A stretch of 48,516 nucleotides of DNA from JBLHOS01 sp047623825 (GTDB taxonomy: Bacteria > Pseudomonadota > Alphaproteobacteria > Rhodobacterales > Rhodobacteraceae): contig JBLHOS010000011.1 in assembly GCA_047623825.1 (NCBI GenBank), forward strand, positions 1-48,516. Reading direction: 5' to 3'. Below the pieces are notes generated by a model. That model did not search any database, was not told where the DNA came from, and saw only the letters and a program-made list of their open reading frames with translations. Position 1 is the first letter of the stretch. Each line of letters opens with the position of its first letter. Position numbers and translations under genes: made by a program. Of the stretch, positions 23,574 through 30,676 are shown one piece after another.

Positions 23574-25097
23574 TTAGCCCACTGACCCTTCCAGTGAAAT
23601 CGCCACCAGTTGTTGGGCCTCCATCGCAAACTCCATCGGCAGCGCTTGCAGCACTTCCTTACAGAACCCATTCACGACAAGCGCGACGGCTTCTTCCTCA
23701 TTCATTCCACGCTGGCGGCAATAAAACAGCTGCTCATCATCAACTTTTGATGTCGTCGCCTCATGCTCTACTCGAGCCGTATTATTCTTGACCTCGATAT
23801 AGGGCACCGTGTGGGCCCCGCATTTATCACCGATCAACAGGCTGTCGCATTGCGTATAGTTTCGGCCGTTCTGCGCCTTGGGATGCATAGAGACCAAACC
23901 GCGATAGGTGTTTTGCGCCCGCCCAGCAGAGATGCCTTTCGAGACGATCCGCGATTTGGTATTTTTACCCAAATGGATCATCTTGGTGCCAGTGTCGGCC
24001 TGCTGCATGTTGTTGGCGATCGCGATTGAATAAAACTCACCCTGGCTGTCATCGCCGCGCAAAATGCACGATGGGTATTTCCAGGTAATCGCAGATCCAG
24101 TTTCAACTTGAGTCCACATCACTTTGGCCCGGTCACCCCGACAATCCGCGCGTTTGGTCACAAAATTATAGATACCGCCTTTGCCGTTCTCATCGCCGGG
24201 ATACCAGTTTTGGACAGTCGAATACTTGATCTCAGCATCGTCCAGCAAAACCAGCTCTACCACCGCTGCATGCAGCTGGTGGATGTCGCGCTTGGGTGCA
24301 GTACAGCCTTCTAGATAGCTGACGTAACTTTCTTTATCAGCGATGATCAGCGTCCGCTCAAACTGGCCGGTATTCTCGGCATTGATCCGGAAATACGTGC
24401 TCAGCTCCATCGGACAGCGCACGCCCGGCGGGATGTAGACGAATGATCCGTCTGAAAAGACAGCGGAATTCAGCGTTGCAAAGTAGTTGTCCGTGATCGG
24501 CACAACTGAGCCCAGATACTTCTTCACCAACTCAGGATGGTCCTGGATCGCCTCAGACATTGAGCAAAAGATAACACCGGCCTTTCTCAGCTCAGCCTGA
24601 AAGGTTGTTCCCACAGAGACAGAGTCGAAAACCGCATCAACAGCCACTTTGCGGCCCTCAGCAGGCATATCTTCGGCCCCCTCGACGCCCGCCAGGATCA
24701 TCTGCTCTTTCAGCGGAATACCCAGCTTCGCATAGGTCTCCAGCAGTTTGGGGTCGACGTCATCCAGCGATTTCGGCTTTTCGGCCATGCTTTTAGGGCG
24801 CGCGTAATAATACTGATCTTGGTAATCGATGGCTGGATAGTGCACCATCGCCCAAGCCGGCTCAGCCATCTGTTTCCATCGTTTAAACGCTTGCAGACGC
24901 CAATCAAGCATCCACTCCGGCTCATTGTTTTTGCCAGAGATCAGGCGCACGATATCCTCGTTTACGCCTTTGGGCGCATAGTCCATCTCAATGTCAGTTT
25001 CCCAGCCGTATTTGTACTCACCGGATAGGGATTTTACCGCATCAACCGTTTCTTGATCGACACCGTCTTTTACGTCCATTGTGTCCAAAGCAGTCAT
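23574..25097 (-). CDS. sufB: Fe-S cluster assembly protein SufB
   Basis: This 507-residue scaffold subunit binds the nascent cluster with SufD. Recognisable SufB stretches include YKYGWETDIEMDYAPKGVNE near the N-terminus, FVYIPPGVRCPMELSTYFRI, YLEGCTAPKRD, QNTYRGLVSMHPKAQNGRNY and the end region ARVEHEATTSKVDDEQLFYC. The start was placed at 25097 (MTALDTMDVKDG) with GGGAGCG before it. The longer frame from 25172 runs into the desulfurase gene. It lies 23 bases after the NifS-like gene. A GGGCT..AGCCC stem just after the stop may stabilise the transcript. Confidence 0.96.
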   Translation of the reverse strand: MTALDTMDVKDGVDQETVDAVKSLSGEYKYGWETDIEMDYAPKGVNEDIVRLISGKNNEPEWMLDWRLQAFKRWKQMAEPAWAMVHYPAIDYQDQYYYARPKSMAEKPKSLDDVDPKLLETYAKLGIPLKEQMILAGVEGAEDMPAEGRKVAVDAVFDSVSVGTTFQAELRKAGVIFCSMSEAIQDHPELVKKYLGSVVPITDNYFATLNSAVFSDGSFVYIPPGVRCPMELSTYFRINAENTGQFERTLIIADKESYVSYLEGCTAPKRDIHQLHAAVVELVLLDDAEIKYSTVQNWYPGDENGKGGIYNFVTKRADCRGDRAKVMWTQVETGSAITWKYPSCILRGDDSQGEFYSIAIANNMQQADTGTKMIHLGKNTKSRIVSKGISAGRAQNTYRGLVSMHPKAQNGRNYTQCDSLLIGDKCGAHTVPYIEVKNNTARVEHEATTSKVDDEQLFYCRQRGMNEEEAVALVVNGFCKEVLQALPMEFAMEAQQLVAISLEGSVG

Positions 25098-25120
25098 GAT
25101 CGCTCCCGTTTCATCTGTTC

Positions 25121-26206
25121 TCACGCGGCGCGCGCTCGAAATTTCGTGTGTTGCGCTAGCCATGCGTCGCAAAACTGCATGACTTGGCTTTCGGTTGTCT
25201 CTGGCCCAAGTGAGACGCGGATGGCCGATCCGGCCTCTGCCTCACTGAACCCCATCGCGCGCAGGACTGCGCTGGATTTCACTTTGCCGCTGGAGCATGC
25301 CGACCCTGCCGATATCGCAAACCCGGCCAGATCCATCTGCATAACCTGCGTCTCACCCTTCCACCCCGGTGTCAGTACACATGAGGTGTTGGGCAGTCGT
25401 GTCTTTGCTTTCCCGACAAAAATAGTCTCTTTTGCCGAAGCTTCCAGAGTTGTTTCTAGAATATTTCTAAGTTTCTCAACCCTGTTCCATGCGCCGTCGG
25501 CCAAATCTCGCGATGCGGCGGCCACAGCGGCGCCGAATCCGGCGATCCCGATCGTGTTTTCAGTGCCTGAGCGACGGCCCATCTCTTGCCCGCCCCCAGT
25601 TGCAAGTGGTGCGATATCCAACCCTTCGCGCACGATCAACGCGCCAACCCCTTTGGGACCACCCAATTTATGCGCGGACAAAATCGCCAGATCCGCCCCA
25701 CTCCATGCAAATGAGAACGGCACCCTGCCGATCGTCTGCGACAGATCAAGCAACAGCCAGTCTGCCCGCGCCTGCGCACCGTAGGGCCAATGCCCATCAA
25801 CCTTCTCAGGTGGCGGGGTCACAATTCCGGTTTCACTATTGGCGTATCCCATAGCCAGCACATGACCGGGGCCATCAGGCGCCGCCTGCCAGTTCGACAG
25901 GTTCATATGGCTCAGCAGCGCATCATGGGCGGTGTCTTGGACAAAGACGTCGACCCCATCCGAAAGCCGGTCCAGAACCGATGCCGCCTCGGTGGCCCCA
26001 GAGGTAAAGATCACCTCGCTGACCTTGCAACCCACGGCCTCGGCCACTTGCGCACGCGCACGCTCCACCAGCGCCTTCGCAGCGCGCCCCTCGGCATGGA
26101 TGGAAGACGGGTTTCCCGACAGATCCATTGCCGCCAACATTGCTGCCTGCGCCACGCTGCGCAAAGGCGCAGTCGCGTTATAGTCAAAATAGCACCGCGA
26201 TTTCAC
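25121..26206 (-). CDS. Cysteine desulfurase, NifS/IscS-like (class I, short)
   Basis: This 361-residue class I cysteine desulfurase is the second desulfurase of the operon besides SufS. The PLP lysine is Lys180 (LSAHKLGGPKG) and the sulfur-carrying cysteine Cys304 lies in the long flexible loop SAGSACSSGKV, typical of IscS/NifS. It is about 40 residues shorter than E. coli IscS. The start is a GTG at 26206 overlapping the iscR stop by GTGA, so it is coupled to the regulator. A second desulfurase in suf operons is usual in Rhodobacterales; the division of labour with SufS is not clear. Confidence 0.92.
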   Translation of the reverse strand: MKSRCYFDYNATAPLRSVAQAAMLAAMDLSGNPSSIHAEGRAAKALVERARAQVAEAVGCKVSEVIFTSGATEAASVLDRLSDGVDVFVQDTAHDALLSHMNLSNWQAAPDGPGHVLAMGYANSETGIVTPPPEKVDGHWPYGAQARADWLLLDLSQTIGRVPFSFAWSGADLAILSAHKLGGPKGVGALIVREGLDIAPLATGGGQEMGRRSGTENTIGIAGFGAAVAAASRDLADGAWNRVEKLRNILETTLEASAKETIFVGKAKTRLPNTSCVLTPGWKGETQVMQMDLAGFAISAGSACSSGKVKSSAVLRAMGFSEAEAGSAIRVSLGPETTESQVMQFCDAWLAQHTKFRARAA

Positions 26207-26727
26207 GACTCCGCCTCCGAAGTGGCAATCAGGTTTAGCAAGTTCATAGCCCTCTTCTCCTGATCGACGACCTCGTCCACGACCTCAAACAACACCGGTA
26301 CAGCTGGGCACGGTGTCAGTTCATTAAACACGACGTCTGACAGGCGCGTCTGGTGCAAGAACACATAGACATGCGCGCTTAGACTTTCCCAAAGACGATT
26401 ATTCATACTTTGCGCCTTGGTGCCCGACAGCCCGCCGCTGACGCCAGCACCTGTGTGCATCGCGCTGACCGTTTCCTCAACCGCCGCCAAAATATCGGCC
26501 ACACGAATTTCGCTGGACGGTTTGGCCAATTTGTAGCCGCCGCCTGGGCCTCGCACCGACTCAACCAGCCCTGCCCGACGCAATTTAACAAAAAGCTGCT
26601 CTAGATAGGGCAGTGAGATATCCTGACGCCTAGAGATTTCGCCCAAAGACACCATCATCTCGGACGATTGCATCGCAAGATCTGTCAAAGCCACCATCGC
26701 ATAACGGCCTTTGGTGCTAAGCTTCAT
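26203..26727 (-). CDS. iscR: Rrf2-family regulator IscR (cysteine-poor type)
   Basis: This 174-residue Rrf2 regulator of the suf operon has a winged helix (1-65: MKLSTKGRYAMVALTDLA ... RGPGGGYKLAKP). E. coli IscR binds [2Fe-2S] through Cys92, Cys98, Cys104 and His107. The matching region here (HTGAGVSGGLSGTKAQS, 91-107) has no cysteine, and the only Cys in the protein is Cys140. Rhodobacter sphaeroides IscR is likewise known to bind a cluster with a single cysteine. It probably represses the operon when clusters are plentiful. The start at 26727 has GGGAG; a longer frame to 26817 has no family support. It is the first gene of the operon. Confidence 0.9.
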   Translation of the reverse strand: MKLSTKGRYAMVALTDLAMQSSEMMVSLGEISRRQDISLPYLEQLFVKLRRAGLVESVRGPGGGYKLAKPSSEIRVADILAAVEETVSAMHTGAGVSGGLSGTKAQSMNNRLWESLSAHVYVFLHQTRLSDVVFNELTPCPAVPVLFEVVDEVVDQEKRAMNLLNLIATSEAES

Positions 26728-26827
26728 CCTGATCTCCCAAAAAACCGACAAAGGTGCGCATTCATTGACCTTGGCGAACAATGCGCTTAACTGCGAATAA
26801 CTTAGAAATTCCGGCACCTGCTGGAAC

Positions 26828-26864
26828 TTAGAATTGTTCTAGATTGGCCGAAGGTTTTCGTCAA
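26828..26864 (-). promoter_or_regulatory. iscR-suf promoter with Irr-like ICE palindrome
   Basis: On the minus strand TTGACG (26859-26864) and TAGAAC (26836-26841) are separated by exactly 17 bases, a good sigma-70 promoter. The palindrome TTAGAA-TTG-TTCTAG (26828-26842) covers the -10. It matches the iron-control element of Irr (TTTAGAA-N3-TTCTAAA) in all but the outer bases. The transcript would start about 100 bases before iscR. Confidence 0.7.
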
Positions 26865-26905
26865 GATAAGACCGCAAACCATCACAACCTGTTGAGGAGA
26901 CTTGG

Positions 26906-27559
26906 ATGCCCGAGGTGATTTTTCCCGGACCAGAAGGACGGCTTGAGGGGCGTTATCACCCGCAAAAACCAAAGGATGCGCCTATAGCGATCATTTTGCA
27001 TCCGCATCCCCAATTTGGTGGGACGATGAATAACCGCGTCGTCTACAACCTGCATTATGCGTTTTATAAAATGGGTTTCACGGTATTGCGATTCAATTTC
27101 CGGGGCGTTGGGCGTAGCCAAGGGGAATATGATCAAGGCATCGGTGAGCTGAGCGATGCAGCCTCTGCACTTGATTACCTGCAGTCGATGAACCCCAATT
27201 CCAAGCATTGCTGGGTCGCAGGCTTTTCATTCGGTGCGTGGATTGGCATGCAATTACTGATGCGCCGGCCTGAAATCACCGGTTTTATCTCGGTCTCACC
27301 CCCGGCCAACATGTATGATTTCAGTTTTCTTGCACCCTGCCCGGCCTCTGGCCTGATGATCAACGGTTCTGCGGATCGCGTGGCAAAGCCGCAAGACACC
27401 CGCATTCTGGTCGACAAGCTGCATGAGCAAAAAGGCATCACCATCACCCATCAAGAGATGGAAGGTGCCGGGCACTTCTTCGAAGACCCCTACATGGATC
27501 CAATGATCGACAGCGTGCAGACATATGTCCGTCGTCGACTGACAGAGACGACGCGTTAA
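26906..27559 (+). CDS. Alpha/beta hydrolase
   Basis: This 217-residue single-domain alpha/beta hydrolase has its nucleophile Ser in GFSFGAWIG (about 109-117), an oxyanion-type HPHPQFGGTMNN segment near residue 33, an acid (probably Asp in NGSADRVAKPQD) and His in GAGHFFED near the C-terminus. Conserved alphaproteobacterial proteins of this length lack a known substrate. GAGGAG lies six bases before the ATG. It is divergent from iscR over 178 bases, so the iron-responsive region might also affect it. A small gene follows after 4 bases. Confidence 0.85.
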   Translation: MPEVIFPGPEGRLEGRYHPQKPKDAPIAIILHPHPQFGGTMNNRVVYNLHYAFYKMGFTVLRFNFRGVGRSQGEYDQGIGELSDAASALDYLQSMNPNSKHCWVAGFSFGAWIGMQLLMRRPEITGFISVSPPANMYDFSFLAPCPASGLMINGSADRVAKPQDTRILVDKLHEQKGITITHQEMEGAGHFFEDPYMDPMIDSVQTYVRRRLTETTR

Positions 27560-27563
27560 ACAC

Positions 27564-27788
27564 ATGGGTATTACCGAAGATATTGCGGATCAGCTCGCCA
27601 AAGAAGCGATCGAAGCCGAAGAAAAGCTGGGCGATGACCGTCTGGTCAATCAAGTATCAGAGGTGATCGGCGGAAGTTCGACCACGACACAAGAGGCCTA
27701 CTTGACCGCAGTGCGCGTTCGGCGGTCTGAGGCGCGAGCGCGTAAGTTCATCGCAGAAAAATTGGCAAAGGGCGCCCGTCAGACCTGA
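27564..27788 (+). CDS. Small conserved hypothetical protein (74 residues)
   Basis: This 74-residue, helix-rich, highly charged protein (start MGITEDIADQLAKEAIEAEE, end FIAEKLAKGARQT) has no signal or membrane segment. I do not recognise a named domain, although similar short ORFs follow this hydrolase in related bacteria as far as I recall. It begins four bases after the hydrolase stop, so the two are probably co-transcribed. A strong hairpin covers its stop codon. Its function is unknown. Confidence 0.6.
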   Translation: MGITEDIADQLAKEAIEAEEKLGDDRLVNQVSEVIGGSSTTTQEAYLTAVRVRRSEARARKFIAEKLAKGARQT

Positions 27789-27799
27789 CGGACGCCCTT
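27768..27799 (+). terminator. Stem-loop over the end of the small ORF
   Basis: AAGGGCG (27768-27774) pairs with CGCCCTT (27793-27799), and CCGTCAG (27776-27782) with CTGACGG (27785-27791), giving a long hairpin across the stop codon. There is no extended T-run, so it may act as a weak terminator or 3'-end protector. Confidence 0.5.
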
Positions 27800-28032
27800 C
27801 AGCGCGACACAGATAACCCAAGCGGCATGAAGACCATCATCTTAAACTGCAAAAATGTTATCGCCTTATTCAGTCATTCCAGCTGACCCGTTGCCTACAT
27901 CGCACGCAGCATTCCATCCATTTCGGCTGGCGACGCCTATACAGTATACAATGGCATACCGCCTTCCCAACAAGCCGTTTCTGCGCTACACCGCGCGCAA
28001 GGTAGCGATTCACCAAACCATGAGGGACAGAC

Positions 28033-29247
28033 ATGTCAAAGATTAAGGTCGAAAATCCAATCGTTGAACTGGACGGCGATGAGATGACCCGGATCATCTG
28101 GGATTTCATCAAACAAAAACTGGTCCTGCCCTATCTTGACGTGGATCTACTTTATTACGATCTGAGCATGGAAGTGCGCGATGAGACCAACGACCAGATC
28201 ACCATCGATGCCGCCGAGAAAATCAAAGAGGTCGGCGTTGGCGTGAAATGTGCCACGATCACTCCCGATGAGCAGCGCGTTGAAGAGTTCGGCCTGAAGC
28301 AGATGTGGCGCAGCCCGAACGGTACAATTCGCAATATTCTGGGTGGTGTTGTATTCCGCGCGCCGATCATCTGCGAAAACGTACCGCGCCTTGTTCCGGG
28401 TTGGACCAAGCCAATTGTCATTGGCCGTCATGCGTTTGGAGATCAGTACCGCGCCACCGATTTTCTGATGCCCGGTCCCGGCCAACTGACCATGAAGTTT
28501 GTCGGTGACGACGGTACCGTGATCGAAAAGGTTGTTTATGACGCGCCTGCTGCCGGTATCGCGATGGGCATGTACAATCTTGACAACTCGATCATTGATT
28601 TCGCTCGGGCCTCGCTGAACTACGGTCTGAACTTGGGTTGGCCGGTGTACTTGTCGACCAAGAATACCATCCTGAAGGTTTATGATGGCCGCTTTAAGGA
28701 TCTGTTCCAAAAGGTCTATGAGGAAGAGTTTTCTGACAAATTCAAAGCTGCTGGCATCACGTATGAGCACCGCCTGATCGACGATATGGTGGCTGCAGCC
28801 ATGAAATGGTCCGGTGGGTTTGTCTGGGCTTGCAAAAATTACGATGGCGACGTGCAGTCAGACACCGTAGCGCAGGGTTTTGGCTCACTTGGACTGATGA
28901 CCTCATTGTTGATGACGCCCGATGGCAAAGTCGTAGAGGCCGAGGCCGCGCACGGCACCGTCACGCGTCACTTCCGCCAGCACCAAAAGGGTGAGGCGAC
29001 ATCGACTAACTCGATCGCATCAATCTTTGCTTGGACCGGTGGGCTAAAGCACCGCGCCAAGCTGGACGACAATGCACAGTTGATGGGTTTTGCCGAAACA
29101 CTGGAGCGTGTGGTTGTAGCAACCGTTGAAAGCGGATCGATGACCAAAGATCTGGCCCTGCTGGTCGGACCTGATCAACAGTGGCTGACAACGATTGGTT
29201 TTCTGGAGAAGGTTGCCGAGAACCTGGACAAATCCCTAGCGGCCTAA
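28033..29247 (+). CDS. icd: NADP-dependent isocitrate dehydrogenase
   Basis: This 404-residue homodimeric isocitrate dehydrogenase of the mitochondrial-like type converts isocitrate to 2-oxoglutarate and CO2, making NADPH. Substrate-binding sequences TKPIVIGRHAFGDQYRATDF and STKNTILKVYDGRF, metal-site Asp residues in LIDDMVAAAMK and NYDGDVQSD, and the NADP loop AAHGTVTRHFRQHQ are all in place. GAGGGA lies six bases upstream of the ATG. It is monocistronic, with a 244-base upstream gap holding a TATACAGTATAC motif (about 27950) and a terminator downstream. Confidence 0.97.
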   Translation: MSKIKVENPIVELDGDEMTRIIWDFIKQKLVLPYLDVDLLYYDLSMEVRDETNDQITIDAAEKIKEVGVGVKCATITPDEQRVEEFGLKQMWRSPNGTIRNILGGVVFRAPIICENVPRLVPGWTKPIVIGRHAFGDQYRATDFLMPGPGQLTMKFVGDDGTVIEKVVYDAPAAGIAMGMYNLDNSIIDFARASLNYGLNLGWPVYLSTKNTILKVYDGRFKDLFQKVYEEEFSDKFKAAGITYEHRLIDDMVAAAMKWSGGFVWACKNYDGDVQSDTVAQGFGSLGLMTSLLMTPDGKVVEAEAAHGTVTRHFRQHQKGEATSTNSIASIFAWTGGLKHRAKLDDNAQLMGFAETLERVVVATVESGSMTKDLALLVGPDQQWLTTIGFLEKVAENLDKSLAA

Positions 29248-29267
29248 ACGCCCCAAAATCTGTCTTG

Positions 29268-29300
29268 AAAGGGCTGGCTTGCGCTGGCCCTTTTTCTTTT
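29268..29300 (+). terminator. Rho-independent terminator of icd
   Basis: The stem AAAGGGC (29268-29274) / GCCCTTT (29287-29293) is followed by TTCTTTT, 20 bases after the icd stop. Confidence 0.8.
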
Positions 29301-29351
29301 GTCTGGTGGCATCACCGCCCCTTGCAGTTCGACCGCAGCAGCTGGCCGGCA

Positions 29352-29400
29352 TTAAGGTTACCAACGGGTTCTTAACCTTAAGTTTACCATTTCGTTGACA
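29352..29400 (+). promoter_or_regulatory. Inverted repeat and -35 element before barrel gene
   Basis: A perfect 9-bp inverted repeat TTAAGGTTA (29352-29360) / TAACCTTAA (29373-29381) lies just upstream of TTGACA (29395-29400), a consensus -35. A TATATG lies 19 bases further on. The dyad is well placed for an activator or repressor; the protein that binds it is unknown. Confidence 0.5.
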
Positions 29401-29454
29401 GAGCCGCCCCCCGCCGCCCTATATGTCTAAATATAAGGGAAAGGCATTAACCAT

Positions 29455-30225
29455 ATGTTTTCAATTGGAAAACCACCGCTTCAGGCGGCACTTTTGACCT
29501 GTTTATTGGTCGGATCGGCAGCGGTGGCTTCGGCCCAAACCGCTCCGCAGATGATCTCAGTTCGCAGCACGCACCATGACAGCGCGCACGGTGACACCAA
29601 CCAAAATTCGGTCACCACCAGCGCACAGTTAACTTGGGCGGATAGAAACGGCTGGCAACGCTTTGGCTATCTTAGTTTTTCGCAGATTGACCGATCTGAG
29701 CCAAGTCAACAAACCACTACTCGCGCCGAAAGCTTTGGTGCTGGCGTCAGCTATCGCGCCACGCCACAAATCTCTCTTTTTGGGGTTCTGGGCTATAGCA
29801 CGGCCAAGGCAACCGGCACGGACGCAATTTATGGTGCAGGTACTGGCATGAGCCTAACCTTGGGCGGTCAGATCAGCCGAACGATCACGCCCGCACTAAC
29901 TCTGCGCGCGACCGGGGCCGCCAGCTATAGCCGAGGGGATGAGGACGGATCTGGCGGCACTGACAGTACGAATGTCCGTCGTCTGCGCGCCGAATTACAA
30001 GCTATTGCGCGGCTGTCGGATCGCCAGTCCTTAACGATCGGATTGCTTGGAACGGCCGCCAATGTCGCCCTAAACACTCGCGGCACTGAGCGGTTGTCAG
30101 AGGCCACGCTAACCCTGCGCCACATGATCGATGACCGCAGGGCAATTTCTTTGCAGCTGGTCGAAGGCATCGGCGGCGACACAAGAAATCGGCGCATCAG
30201 CGTCCAGTTTGACCAATTATTCTAA
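29455..30225 (+). CDS. Predicted outer-membrane beta-barrel protein
   Basis: This 256-residue protein has a cleavable signal peptide (about 1-27, ending AAVASAQ). After that it consists of alternating polar and hydrophobic strands of 8-12 residues, such as QRFGYLSFSQIDRS, SFGAGVSYRATPQISLFGVLGYS and TLRATGAASYSRG, ending in phenylalanine (ISVQFDQLF). The pattern and the C-terminal Phe are typical of outer-membrane barrels inserted by the Bam complex. I recognise no specific family. It is followed 11 bases later by a small lipoprotein gene and is preceded by a marked operator-like dyad, so it is probably regulated. Confidence 0.65.
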   Translation: MFSIGKPPLQAALLTCLLVGSAAVASAQTAPQMISVRSTHHDSAHGDTNQNSVTTSAQLTWADRNGWQRFGYLSFSQIDRSEPSQQTTTRAESFGAGVSYRATPQISLFGVLGYSTAKATGTDAIYGAGTGMSLTLGGQISRTITPALTLRATGAASYSRGDEDGSGGTDSTNVRRLRAELQAIARLSDRQSLTIGLLGTAANVALNTRGTERLSEATLTLRHMIDDRRAISLQLVEGIGGDTRNRRISVQFDQLF

Positions 30226-30236
30226 GGAGCACCAAG

Positions 30237-30389
30237 ATGAACAAGACCTTCAACATACTGCTGAGCATTGCTGCACTGGGGCTGACGGCCTGCACCGGAG
30301 CACCTCATTCGTCCATCCGCATGCAAGATGCCGTCATGGTCGGACAGATCGATCTGGAATTGCTGACGATTGACGCTTTGGCGCACTAA
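30237..30389 (+). CDS. Small lipoprotein (50 residues)
   Basis: A 50-codon frame starts at 30237 with GGAG eight bases upstream, immediately after the barrel gene. The signal sequence ends in the lipobox LTAC (Cys19), so the mature protein would be a lipid-anchored peptide of about 32 residues, with the sequence TGAPHSSIRMQDAVMVGQID following. Such a short lipoprotein next to a barrel gene could be its partner. The stop overlaps the DUF1330 stop on the other strand by three or four bases. No known family was recognised. Confidence 0.6.
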   Translation: MNKTFNILLSIAALGLTACTGAPHSSIRMQDAVMVGQIDLELLTIDALAH

Positions 30390-30673
30390 AGCTCTTCGAC
30401 GATCATCAGATCACGTTCCGAGGCCCCGCGCGCATGGCTAAGCGCCTCTTGATAGACCGGTGAGTTGTAGCACGTTTCGGCCGCCTCAACACTCGGAAAC
30501 CGAGCAACCACATTGCGTGGATGCGCCCGCCCCTCCAATTGAACAGCCCGCCCACCACGCGCCAGAAAAACGCCGCCATGTACTGCAATTGCCTTAGTCG
30601 CAAGGGCAGCGTATTTGCCATAAGCCACGTCGTCACTGACGGTGACATGGGCAATCCAAAGGGCAGTTGCCAT
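30386..30673 (-). CDS. DUF1330 family protein
   Basis: This 95-residue protein of the dimeric ferredoxin-like DUF1330 family has typical motifs WIAHVTVSDDVAYGKYAALA near the start and VEAAETCYNSPVYQEALSHA towards the end. The family forms small dimers (EthD/antibiotic-monooxygenase-like fold) with no established reaction. It starts three bases after the alaS stop, so it is in the same transcript. Confidence 0.88.
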   Translation of the reverse strand: MATALWIAHVTVSDDVAYGKYAALATKAIAVHGGVFLARGGRAVQLEGRAHPRNVVARFPSVEAAETCYNSPVYQEALSHARGASERDLMIVEEL

Positions 30674-30676
30674 TGT

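Noticed and set aside
25053..25784. 243-codon open frame opposite the NifS-like gene
   Set aside because: It lies wholly antisense to a clear desulfurase gene, has no ribosome site and its Pro/Ala/Ser/Arg-rich composition is typical of shadow frames.
29352..29381. CtrA binding site at the TTAA words
   Set aside because: The spacing is not TTAA-N7-TTAA, so it is better described as a generic inverted repeat.
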